A stretch of DNA of 64,000 bases. Origin: Pectobacterium sp. CFBP8739. GTDB taxonomy: Bacteria; Pseudomonadota; Gammaproteobacteria; Enterobacterales; Enterobacteriaceae. The stretch lies in the NCBI RefSeq assembly GCF_013449375.1, contig NZ_JACDRR010000004.1:19369-83368 (forward strand). The letters are read 5' to 3'. Of the stretch, positions 29,457 to 39,000 are shown in pieces (the stretch's first letter is position 1; each line of letters starts with the position of its first letter). The translations under genes were made by a program, and so were the position numbers. The notes under the pieces are model-generated. The model searched no databases. It saw only the letters and a program-made list of their open reading frames with translations, and was not told the origin of the DNA.

Positions 29457-32030
29457 TTATTCTTGTGGATAGCCCGACTTCATGTTTTGTTTTATATGAT
29501 TGGCTTTAAAAAGCGAAACGCCTTTTTCCCGTATCGCCGAAATCCATATGTCAGCCATCCAGCTACCAATATCAAAGCACCGTATGACGGTTTCTCTCAT
29601 AATACGGTGCTCATTCGCTATGGTGGTTGGCATAAGTGCACTGTCATCAGTATTAATACAGATTGATAACGGACCAGAGCGTAAACCATAGCGATTATAT
29701 TTTCCGCCAGGTTTCAACCAATCCGGTTGCGGCGGGTTCCAGCGAAACAGAGGATGCTCGTGATATTTTTCAAGACGGCCAATATAAATATTCGAGGTTG
29801 GGCATGCTTCAATAACCAGGCCGAGCCGGCTGTATTTTTCCATCAGAAAATCCTGTATTGCTTCGTACAACCGAAGTTCTCCTGACGAAATTAGATCCCC
29901 ATCTTCTTGTATTTGTGGCGAAAAACACTCTCCGCTGTCTGGTTGGCAGTTAACTGAAATGATGCGGTTGATCCAGTTTTGTTCATGTTCTTCTAGCCCA
30001 CTATTCAGATAGCGTTGCCAGAGCGTTTTTGCTGTTTTACGATCTTTATCGTCCCCCTTATCTTCCAGTAACAACGCCATATCAGGGGCCCACTCCGTGC
30101 GATTAGCCAAGTCAGCCTGCATATCCTGATAATCAATCCAGTTGCGCCGTAGCAACCAGGCACGGTAAAGCTGATTAGGGGTATAGATATCGTTGAATAT
30201 CTGCTGTGACCAGTGATGAATCTTGTCGCGTAGCTGGTGCATCACCGGAATATGTTCAGCAGTGTGTTGAGAGAGCTGTACTGCCTGATGATAGGCCCAC
30301 ACTAAATTATCCAGATGTTGCCCTGCTGTAAGGTACGCACGGCGTTGGCGTTGTGCCCAAAGCATGACGTCTATCCCTAGCGCTAACCCGTGTCCGATGC
30401 GGTCGCCTTCACGTAACTGACAAAACTCTACCGCTTCATCTATCGCACGCAGGCCGCTGAGCAGGTGGCTGTAATCCTCACCGGCGTGTACGGTAATGAA
30501 AGGGCGTGGTAAGCGAATGGATGACAACATGCCTGCGGGGTATTTGGCTGCACGTAATACGCGCAAAACGGGAGCAAATACTTCAATCGGCAGTTCATTT
30601 TCATTGCCTGCAACATCATAGCCACGTACCAGGCGGCGTACATCAATGAGTTGTGCTGGCTGGCTGATATCCGTCTGATTGGGTATGGGAACGGCCTGAA
30701 GTGTGACTGAGGCCGAGAACCTTTCGAACGCTCGGACTTGCTGTAATAATTTGGCGCGAAAATATTGCCAACGTTTATCGTGTGGAGACGAGTTTTTAGG
30801 GATGCTACGGGTAAAATGAACGACTAAATGCGCCTGTTCAGGCACATGCCAGCGCTGGTGTTGTGCAAAAAAATCTCTCAGCTTATGGTGATAAATATTG
30901 GGACGCCGTTCGGTATTGCCTATTACTTCGTCCGGTGAGACGCGATATTCACGCGATACGGTAGCGGGTAAATCGTAACGCACGGCCTGCTCTTTGGAAT
31001 AGGACTTATTGGCGCGGCGAATGTCTGTAGTGAAAAATTCAACAAACTGACCTAATCCAACCGCAGAAACCACCATATAGTTACGTAGAATCATACAAGC
31101 CCGAATCAGGTTATCTAGGCCGCTTTGATAACTGACAGTGTGTCTTTGTAGCATTAGGCCGCAGCAGAACAGGAGCCATCGCTGGTGACCAAGGTAGTCG
31201 GTTGGCGATGCTGCATGATGCAGTAACCGTTGTTGGGCATTATTGACACCATAAGATTCAGCGTACTCACGTAGCAGCCACTTTTGCTGTTCGGGCAGAC
31301 CAAGTGGACCGAAATCAATCTCTACTGGTGTGCTGGCGTAAATCTGCTTCAGCAGTTCGGCGCTGTATCCTGCAATCCACGCGGGTAATTGGTTTTTATT
31401 CAGGCGTTCACTTTCAAACAGGCGATACTCTTCACGCTGTGGCCAGATGAGCGTAGATTTCAAACGCGCATCCCCCATCATAAAACTGAGCATGGATAAT
31501 GATGTATAGCCATGTCCGTTAAAGTGTACATGGTTATCAGCATAATACGTATCGCTTTGGTCTGCGGGAAACGCAAAGGCGCACTGACGTTTGGTCAATA
31601 GCGTAACCAGTTCCCACTCGTCCAGTACCTGCTGTTGCACTAAGCGAACATAAGCACAGGAAATGATCCACGTAGGGTCAATCACCGAGCAGAGCTTCAG
31701 CCAAGCATCCAGATGTTCCTGACGGACTTCAAAACAGTCCCCTTGCCAAATGAGAAAGGTATCAGCAAGCTGAGCCAATAGGCTGAAACTATCCTGTTGG
31801 GCGGAGGGTAATCGCCACTGTTGCAAGTTACTGGCAATATCCTCTTTACGCAGATGGTTACCAAAGGAAAATTGGTAGTCTTTTACTGCCAGAGTCAACA
31901 GACGTTTTTCTTCAGAGGTCACATCCAGATTGATGGCTTGGTGAATATGCTGTTGCAAATGGAAATGAAATAGCCTGTCCGATGCCAGATAAGCACAGGG
32001 CACGAGCCAACGTGGATCTTGGGTATACAT
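29457..32030 (-). CDS. rdrB: RADAR anti-phage protein RdrB, adenosine-deaminase-like
   Basis: 857-residue protein of the adenosine/AMP deaminase metal-dependent hydrolase fold. The zinc and catalytic residues are visible: HxH at 167-169 (NHVHFNGHG), HAGED at 515-519, RIGHG at 544-548 and the Asp pair in NTDDSA (795-796). The size, large insertions between these motifs and the partner ATPase gene 2 bp upstream identify RdrB of RADAR. In known RADAR systems RdrB forms a large shell that deaminates adenosine nucleotides or RNA adenosines during phage infection, with RdrA. Nothing appears truncated. Its composition is less AT-rich than rdrA. Confidence 0.9.
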   Translation of the reverse strand: MYTQDPRWLVPCAYLASDRLFHFHLQQHIHQAINLDVTSEEKRLLTLAVKDYQFSFGNHLRKEDIASNLQQWRLPSAQQDSFSLLAQLADTFLIWQGDCFEVRQEHLDAWLKLCSVIDPTWIISCAYVRLVQQQVLDEWELVTLLTKRQCAFAFPADQSDTYYADNHVHFNGHGYTSLSMLSFMMGDARLKSTLIWPQREEYRLFESERLNKNQLPAWIAGYSAELLKQIYASTPVEIDFGPLGLPEQQKWLLREYAESYGVNNAQQRLLHHAASPTDYLGHQRWLLFCCGLMLQRHTVSYQSGLDNLIRACMILRNYMVVSAVGLGQFVEFFTTDIRRANKSYSKEQAVRYDLPATVSREYRVSPDEVIGNTERRPNIYHHKLRDFFAQHQRWHVPEQAHLVVHFTRSIPKNSSPHDKRWQYFRAKLLQQVRAFERFSASVTLQAVPIPNQTDISQPAQLIDVRRLVRGYDVAGNENELPIEVFAPVLRVLRAAKYPAGMLSSIRLPRPFITVHAGEDYSHLLSGLRAIDEAVEFCQLREGDRIGHGLALGIDVMLWAQRQRRAYLTAGQHLDNLVWAYHQAVQLSQHTAEHIPVMHQLRDKIHHWSQQIFNDIYTPNQLYRAWLLRRNWIDYQDMQADLANRTEWAPDMALLLEDKGDDKDRKTAKTLWQRYLNSGLEEHEQNWINRIISVNCQPDSGECFSPQIQEDGDLISSGELRLYEAIQDFLMEKYSRLGLVIEACPTSNIYIGRLEKYHEHPLFRWNPPQPDWLKPGGKYNRYGLRSGPLSICINTDDSALMPTTIANEHRIMRETVIRCFDIGSWMADIWISAIREKGVSLFKANHIKQNMKSGYPQE

Positions 32031-32032
32031 TG

Positions 32033-34333
32033 TTAGCGTCCATACATGCGATCGCGTTTGATTCGATTATATGGATTATTTTCACCCTGCGCTTTGTAAG
32101 GCAGTTCAAAAAGTGGATGCTTCCATATGATTTCCAGTAAAAGGCCAATTGGTGAGAGTTTATTGCCTTTTATATTTTTATAGTGTGATATTGTAGACAT
32201 GTCTTTCACTTTTTTTTCCACTTCTAACGTCAAAATCCCATCAATATTATTTTTTAGATTTTTATTTTTTGACAAAAAATCCTTTCTGTTCCTTATGTCT
32301 ATGGATGGTGCCATTGTTGCGACATCCGGCATCATGATCTTTTCTGTTTTTAAACAGCATAGAAGAGCGTTCATGAATATATACTCGAAACGAATGGTGA
32401 TATCAGTGAAACGTTCTCTTAGAATATTAAAATTATGGTCAGCCTTCATTCTGTGAAGTTGTGAAAATACATTGTAAAATACTTCGCTGAGTAGAGGCAT
32501 TAGATTTTTGTTATTAAATAAATGTAGTGCTGATTTATTATCTTCAATCCATTCAATTATTTTTTCTATGAATTCATTGTCACTATCTCCTTTTTCATGA
32601 GATGCCAATTCCATCCCAATTCCGTCAATGTCGAAAACCATATAAGAATAGAAGTGCAAGCGTTTTAGTATGCCATTGAATAGTTCTTGGTAATTACTGT
32701 GGCTAAGATTCCCTGTTACGGATAGTATAGACCAAAATAGAATTTCAAATGCCCTTCCGAAAAGAACGTTATGACGTTTGTTATCATCACTGTAACTATA
32801 AATCAGTGCTAATTTCTTGGTATTAGGGCTAGTTTGTGGAATGATTTCACTGTTCTCTGTTTCAAAGTAGAATTTCTTAAATTCTATCGGTGGCATCTCC
32901 CATAGTGTATTGATGGATCTTATGTTTTTTTTGGCTATGTTACTTGCAGAATCAGTGGCGTTTTCACTGCCACTGACTTTAGCGCGACATCGGTTTTGAA
33001 TATGAGAATAATTACTCTCACCCCAGCTATACATCGTGCTTTGTATAAAGGGGTTAAAAGATATTAAATTGTGTAGAGAAAATGTTTTTTTATTACTGTC
33101 AATAATATCAAGATAGGATATTACATCCGCAAGTGCCTGGCCTTGCCGCTTTATCTCCGCTAGCCCCTTAAATTTCTGCCATAAGTCTCTTCTGGGGTTA
33201 TTCTGATCTTCTAAATCACGAGGATGAAAAAGCCTGACGCGTTGCACCAACTCACGTGCGTTCCCAGGTTCCAGCCACTCTGTTTTACTAGACACCTTGT
33301 CTTCTCTATATTCAGCATCATGGCAAAAAGCATAAAATAAAGAAATAAATTTGTCGTGATAGATATTATAATCTTGCTGTTTGTTACTATCATTAATACC
33401 ATATTTTATGGATAAATTAGGTAATAGCTGAATGATAGGCTGAAGTGGTAGTCTGTTATGAATTGGGAAAATTTTTGTCAAATAGGCATCCGATAGATTT
33501 TTTGCTGCTATCTTTCCTTGGTCAAAGTTACTGGAATTTTTATTTTTTGCTAAAATCCCTTCAAACTCCATCGTCGTGGTATGTTGGTAAAGATCATCAT
33601 CACCGCTCACGATGGGTAATATTAACGGGCAGGAAAGTAAGCAGCGGATATTATCTAGTGTGCCAAATGCTTTATCGATCTTCATATCAAGATCATCGAT
33701 GGGTAGCACCAAAGCATCACAGTTAAGGATATCTACACTGGTTATTAAAAAATGATGAAAATACCGTTCAAGGTGTATACCTGAACGATATTTTTGAATC
33801 CGATCGATTCCGCGAATATCTTCAAAGTCAGCTCTGTTCCCTAACGCATTGGTTAGGTTTTTTAATGCTTTTAAGAACTTATCTTGATAGCATTCTTTGT
33901 TGTCTGTATTTTTTAATTTCTGCTCCACGGCGGCATAAATGGATGCAATAACTACCTCGGAGAAATTATCATCAATATGCAACAATGTTGGATCAATCGT
34001 ATCTATGAAATATAATTCAGGTGAATCAGAGTGATGTTTATTTTGTTCCTTCCATATGGTTTCAATATTACGTAAGAAAATTGTTTTCCCCGCTCCACGA
34101 GTGCCATTGATAAAAACCGCATGATGGTAACAGCTTAATTTCTCTTTTTTATCTTCGCTATCTTTTATATTTTTTTTATATCCCTTAGCTGTCAGCCCCA
34201 TTGTTCTTAGCATATCGACTAATCTGGCACTGGCTGCCTGTTGCCATAAGCCACTTTGTTCTGCCATAGAATTTTCTGAAACAAAGTCACTGTCATATTC
34301 TGTCAAATCAAGGTCGAAAATTATTTTTTCCAT
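32033..34333 (-). CDS. rdrA: RADAR anti-phage protein RdrA, P-loop ATPase
   Basis: 766-residue ATPase with Walker A GTRGAGKT at 77-84 and Walker B ALVLPIDDLD at 207-216, an AAA+/STAND-like core with a long alpha-helical remainder that I cannot divide further. Placed directly before rdrB (2-bp gap, same strand), it is the RdrA partner. RdrA assembles into a ring and works with RdrB in abortive-type phage defence, according to published work on this family. The coding sequence is very AT-rich, indicating transfer. The identity rests on the motifs plus the RdrB neighbour. Confidence 0.86.
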   Translation of the reverse strand: MEKIIFDLDLTEYDSDFVSENSMAEQSGLWQQAASARLVDMLRTMGLTAKGYKKNIKDSEDKKEKLSCYHHAVFINGTRGAGKTIFLRNIETIWKEQNKHHSDSPELYFIDTIDPTLLHIDDNFSEVVIASIYAAVEQKLKNTDNKECYQDKFLKALKNLTNALGNRADFEDIRGIDRIQKYRSGIHLERYFHHFLITSVDILNCDALVLPIDDLDMKIDKAFGTLDNIRCLLSCPLILPIVSGDDDLYQHTTTMEFEGILAKNKNSSNFDQGKIAAKNLSDAYLTKIFPIHNRLPLQPIIQLLPNLSIKYGINDSNKQQDYNIYHDKFISLFYAFCHDAEYREDKVSSKTEWLEPGNARELVQRVRLFHPRDLEDQNNPRRDLWQKFKGLAEIKRQGQALADVISYLDIIDSNKKTFSLHNLISFNPFIQSTMYSWGESNYSHIQNRCRAKVSGSENATDSASNIAKKNIRSINTLWEMPPIEFKKFYFETENSEIIPQTSPNTKKLALIYSYSDDNKRHNVLFGRAFEILFWSILSVTGNLSHSNYQELFNGILKRLHFYSYMVFDIDGIGMELASHEKGDSDNEFIEKIIEWIEDNKSALHLFNNKNLMPLLSEVFYNVFSQLHRMKADHNFNILRERFTDITIRFEYIFMNALLCCLKTEKIMMPDVATMAPSIDIRNRKDFLSKNKNLKNNIDGILTLEVEKKVKDMSTISHYKNIKGNKLSPIGLLLEIIWKHPLFELPYKAQGENNPYNRIKRDRMYGR

Positions 34334-34708
34334 AAGTATTTTATCTATAATAATTAGCTTTAAAATAATAAACTGAAGCGCTAGGGTAAAGCACGCAGGG
34401 CATAGAGAAAAATAACATAAAAAAAGAAGGGGGAAAATTTAAATTGCTCTTATTAAAAGGGCTCTTTGTGATTGATTAAATGATTAACAAGCAAACAAAT
34501 ATCCTGGTAATAGTTTTACTATTATATCATAATGGCGTTTCTTATAAGCATTTAATCAATGCCCCCAATATGCTAGCATTTTACCGATCGTCGCTTCATG
34601 CTTCTATCATCATCTTCGGGCTGAGGTTTTTTCTTTTTATCGAACGTCCGTTTCTGTTAAAGAATAGACCTGAATTATGTAACTGATTTATATATAGAAG
34701 GTTTCATC
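34334..34708. promoter_or_regulatory. Divergent control region between rdrA and the peptide cassette
   Basis: 375 AT-rich bases that must contain promoters for rdrAB (leftward) and for the peptide gene (rightward). The only sizeable frame, 34480-34686, lacks a ribosome site and I do not accept it as a gene. A good AGAAGG ribosome site stands just before the peptide start. No confident -35/-10 pair or operator could be picked by eye. Confidence 0.5.
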
Positions 34709-34903
34709 ATGGAATGTTTAGATTTGTCATTTGAGGTTGTTAGCAACACCAATGCGACGGCACAGTATACCGGTGGTTGTTCCGGTGAACGCAGCGATTG
34801 CTGTACGCGTGTTTGCACTCGTGCAGGCAATGATGACCCAAACTCTGGTCTTGATGCCTGGGAGAAGTACCTTGAGGTGAATGCTGGTGTGCTTCAGTAT
34901 TAA
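34709..34903 (+). CDS. Cys-rich 64-residue peptide, putative RiPP precursor
   Basis: A short acidic protein starting MECLDLSFEVVSN and ending GVLQY. Its centre holds four of its five cysteines close together (TGGCSGERSDCCTRVCT, residues 21-37). The N-terminal hydrophobic/acidic block LDLSFEVV resembles leader segments read by RRE (PqqD-like) domains, and a Gly-Gly at 22-23 could be a leader cleavage point. It has a good ribosome site (AGAAGG), is followed by a hairpin, and precedes two E1-like enzymes with RRE-like N-termini. That context, rather than recognised family membership, makes a ribosomally made, modified peptide the best guess. It could also be a small toxin or regulator. Confidence 0.62.
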   Translation: MECLDLSFEVVSNTNATAQYTGGCSGERSDCCTRVCTRAGNDDPNSGLDAWEKYLEVNAGVLQY

Positions 34904-34916
34904 TCTTTAGCTTGGA

Positions 34917-34941
34917 ATCGCCCTTAATGGGCGATTTTATT
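34917..34941 (+). terminator. Hairpin with short T-tract between the peptide and E1 genes (probable attenuator)
   Basis: AATCGCCC (34917-34923 core ATCGCCC) pairs with GGGCGATT (34929-34936) around a TTAAT loop and is followed by TTTTATT. It is a modest intrinsic terminator sitting 14 bases after the peptide stop and 12 before the next ATG. Such leaky terminators are common in peptide operons, keeping precursor mRNA in excess of the enzymes. Confidence 0.7.
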
Positions 34942-34952
34942 AGGAATAAAGG

Positions 34953-36080
34953 ATGAACAATAAGAAATATAAAATAAAAGAGACAGTTGATATTTTTATA
35001 TCAGAGAATGAGCTAGAAGATACTATTCTATTAACGTTCCATATTATGACCACGCGTGATAGATTAGAAATTAAAACGAATAAGAATGTTGCGATTTTTA
35101 TTGCCAGCCTTGACGGAGAAAAAACCATTGATGATATCGTCCATTCTATGGGCAATATTCGGCTCGATGAAGTATCTAAATTAATGGAGTTTCTTTTAAA
35201 TCAGCATTTGGTTTTCGATGTGGAAAATAAAATAAATGATGATTTGCGTTTCTCCAGGCAAATTACATTTTGGGATGATTTCGTTCTGGATCGCCCAGGG
35301 GAAGAAACACAATCTATCTTAGAAAGTAAAAAAATTGTTCTATTTGGCTGTGGTGCCGTGGGCGCTAAGATTATCGAAATCCTTGTTCGCGCCGGCATTA
35401 GTACTGTCACTTTGATAGATTATAAAATCGTCTCTTCATCGAATTCAGTAAGGCATTGTTATTATAGTAGTGAGTATATTGGAAAGCCTAAGGTAGAGGC
35501 GCTTTCTGAATTTTTAACCAAGATTAATAAAAATATTAAAATTCATACAAGCTTTGAGAAACTTGTACCCAACAGTGATTTATCAACCTTAATTCCTGAC
35601 GATGCTGATTTAATTATCAATACGTGTGATGAACCTTATATAGGGCATACTTCATTGAAATTGGGACGATATGCTCAATCAAAAAATATACCATTTTATG
35701 TTGCTGGTGGATTTGATGCCCATCTGATGAGCTCGGGAGAGTTAATTTTTCCACCGAGAACGCCCTGTATTGACTGTGCCCAGAGCACTTTTTCAAAGGC
35801 ATTAAAAGGGTGGAAGCCAGTCTACAGTATGGTAGAGAGCCAGCCTTCGGCTTCGTTAACGGCAGTGCAGAATAATCACTATATTCCTGGTGGTCCAGGG
35901 GGGTTGGCAATGATGAGCGGTTTTTCCGCTAATCTATGCTGTATGCAGTTGTTGCACTTTCTTTTAGATGACTCTGCATTTTCTTACAATAATCATCGCC
36001 ATGAATATCTTCCAAACAGCGGTCTGATGACTCAATTCGAATTGGTAAAGCAAGATGGATGCAAAATCTGTAATGGGTAA
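34953..36080 (+). CDS. E1/ThiF-like adenylating enzyme with N-terminal PqqD-like domain
   Basis: 375 residues. The first 95 or so look like a PqqD-like RiPP recognition element (KNVAIFIASLDGEKTIDDIVHSM, then VSKLMEFLLNQHLV). A ThiF/MoeB-type E1 domain follows: nucleotide-binding GCGAVGAK at 132-139, acidic LIDYKIVSSSNSVRH, INTCDEPY, and a structural zinc site of two CxxC pairs (C272/C275 in PCIDC; CKIC near 370-373). E1 enzymes of this kind activate a peptide C-terminus as an adenylate, as MccB does for microcin C, or serve azoline-forming cyclases. No YcaO partner is present. AGGAATAAAGG provides the ribosome site. Its end overlaps the next gene by 26 bp. Confidence 0.82.
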   Translation: MNNKKYKIKETVDIFISENELEDTILLTFHIMTTRDRLEIKTNKNVAIFIASLDGEKTIDDIVHSMGNIRLDEVSKLMEFLLNQHLVFDVENKINDDLRFSRQITFWDDFVLDRPGEETQSILESKKIVLFGCGAVGAKIIEILVRAGISTVTLIDYKIVSSSNSVRHCYYSSEYIGKPKVEALSEFLTKINKNIKIHTSFEKLVPNSDLSTLIPDDADLIINTCDEPYIGHTSLKLGRYAQSKNIPFYVAGGFDAHLMSSGELIFPPRTPCIDCAQSTFSKALKGWKPVYSMVESQPSASLTAVQNNHYIPGGPGGLAMMSGFSANLCCMQLLHFLLDDSAFSYNNHRHEYLPNSGLMTQFELVKQDGCKICNG

Positions 36081-39000
36081 TTTTAGATTGCGCCAAAGTG
36101 TCGGTATTGTTGTTCAAGACGACATGGTAGAGTTTTTCAAATCTAATGTTAGAGAAAGTGTAAAAATAAAGATTAAATTCCCTAACTTTATTTCTCTTTT
36201 ACAAATGTTTGATGGAAAAACATCATTAGAATCAATAGTAGAACAATTTCCTGGTTTGAGTTTTGAACAGCTCGATAATATTGCTACTTTTTTAAATATA
36301 AATAACGTCCTGATTCGTCAGGACTGTGTATATCCTGATGAGATTACGGATAATAAATATAGACTGATTAATACATTTGAAGATTACTGTCATACAACCA
36401 GTGAAGTGCTTTCCTGTATTAATCGAATTAAATCCTCAAAGGTTATGATTGTTGGTGTTGGCGCCGTCGGGAGCAATGTGGCAACCTATCTCGCGCATTG
36501 TGACGTAGGAAAACTGCTTTTTGTTGATCATGACGATGTTGATCTCAGTAATTTACATCGTCAATATTTTTTTGAGAATGATATTGGAGTAAAAAAAAGT
36601 GAAGCCTTATGTGAAAGTTTAAAAAACATTTCACCGAGCATTAACATTGAAACGATTTCTGATGCGATTGATGATTGCTTCTTTCAACGAAATGTATTGC
36701 CTTCAGATATAGATCTAATCATTAATTGTGCCGATGAACCTAACGTTGATTATACTAGCAAAATAATTTCCTCTTATTGCATGCTTCATCGTATACCACA
36801 TATCGTCGGCGGTGGATATAACTTGCATCAAACTCTGATTGGCCAGACCATTATCCCATTCGAAACATCATGTTTTAATTGCTTTACTATTTATTTAGAT
36901 AAGATAAATAATAAGGATCTTGCTAACGTCAAGAAATTGCATCGAACAAAGCGTAAACTGGGGTCGTATTCTCCGTTATCGAGTATGGCGGCCAGTCTTG
37001 CGAGTCTGGATGCTATAAAGTTACTTAGTGGAAAGAAAGAATATTTACAACAGGCAAGTAAAAGAGTTGAGTTTAACCTCAGGACGCTGTCTTTTAACGT
37101 TCAGGATGTTCCCCGCGATCCACAATGTGTGTGCTGTGGAGGTAAGAATGAGGAAGTGGCTTTCGAAGGCATAGAAAAACATAATCTGGAAAATATAAAT
37201 GAGGAAATGACTTTTGAAGGTATAGAAACACACAACCTGAAAAATATAAGTGTTAAGATACCAGTAAATAAAATAACGGTTATTTATGGTCGTTCAGGCG
37301 CGGGGAAAAGTTCTTTAGCATTCTCATCCATTTATCAATTATGCAAAGATGAGTTTGATGCTATAGAGAATGGTTATTTAAATGAGGGTGATTATAAGAT
37401 CACTCACTATGACGGGTTAAAGCCTGCGGTTGCGTTGCCGCAGCGAAATACGAATAACAATCCTCGTTCAACAATATATTCATATTTAAATATTCCACAA
37501 GCATTGTCATCTTTAAAAATTAAGAGTAATTCATCGATACCTGATTATCATCAGTTAAAATTGAATAAGTATGAAAATGCGTGTCCACATTGTCTTGGGC
37601 GTGGTGATGTCGTTCAAGTTGATGAGGGGGAATTAATAAATGAACATTGTAGATTAGATGAAAAGCCTTTTTTATGTTGGCGAAGTGGAGAGTTGTCTGA
37701 TTATTACAATCAACTTTTTTTAGCCTATTGTCAGAAAAATAACATTAACATAGCGAGTAATTTCTCATCACTTTCTCAAGAAGAAAAATGTATTATTCTA
37801 TATGGGGAAAGTGACGAAAAAATAACATTCAAATTTAAACATAAAGGGAAAGTAAAACAGAGAAGAGCTTGTTATAAGGGGGTTATGCTATATGCTAACA
37901 ATAACATAGGACGAAACCAATCAACCTCTCAATATGGAAAGGAAACTACATGTCCTTCCTGTAATGGTAGTCGGATAAATCCAACGTTATCACGACAGGA
38001 TGTGATTGGATTGAGTTTTGAAGAGTTTTTATTATTACCAATATCAGCATTATGTACTGTACTTGAAAATGAATTTAGTGAGTCAACATTATTTAGGGTT
38101 TTATCTTCAATTAACAGTGTTGGATTAGGGTATTTGAATTTATCACGATCAATTCCTAGCCTTTCAGGTGGTGAATTGCAAAAACTCATGTTTAGTCGGT
38201 TACTGACCTCAAATACAACGGGTGTACTTGTTGTTATTGATGAAATATCATCTCAGATTAATCCATTGGATTACCCTGATATTTTATCAAAAATACGTAA
38301 AATAGCAGAGAAAAATACAGTAGTCTTAGTAGAACATAGTCAGTATTTTATTGACCATGCAGATAAAAATATTCACATTGGTAAGTTCGCAGGTTCTGCG
38401 GGTGGTGAAATATGTGAATATGAAGAAATCCAACCATTAAAAAATAGGCATGACAGGAATAAGATTTCTGACTTCCATCATTTTGAAACACTTAATAAAA
38501 ATAATGTTATTAATCAACGTGTAAAATTTCCTAAAGGAGGCGTTACTATTTTCTCTGGTGTTTCAGGGTCAGGGAAATCCTCTTTGGCGAAAGCGATTTG
38601 TGACGTGACTGAATCAACTTATATTAGTCAAAAACTCCCCACCTATACCGGTCGTTCTTCAGTGGCATCTATAACTGAATTAAATAAATCTATTGCTAGC
38701 TATTTTGTACAAAAAATAAAAGAAAAGTATGGAAAGGATGTAAAGGATGTTTTTTTTCTCCCTAGCATAGATAAAAGTGGACATGGAGGCAGATGTAAGG
38801 TTTGCGAAGGCAAAGGTGTTATAAAATATGAAAGAGGGTTTGAAAAAGACATCTATATTACCTGTCATGAATGTAATGGAATGCTTTTTGACGCGCACTT
38901 GGATGAAGTAAACATAGATGTCAATGGTATGAATATCATAGAGGTCTATAATACTGAATTGAAGGATCTCCTTAACTATTTTAACGATCCAAAGATTGAT

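Noticed and set aside
34480..34686. 68-codon frame with hydrophobic stretches between rdrA and the peptide gene
   Set aside because: No ribosome site, AT-rich composition that yields hydrophobic codons by chance, and it fills the expected promoter region. Could be revisited if conserved.
36055..36080. Frameshift joining the two E1 genes
   Set aside because: The 26-bp overlap is in different frames, but each protein has its own complete PqqD-like and E1 domains and zinc pairs, so they are two genes.
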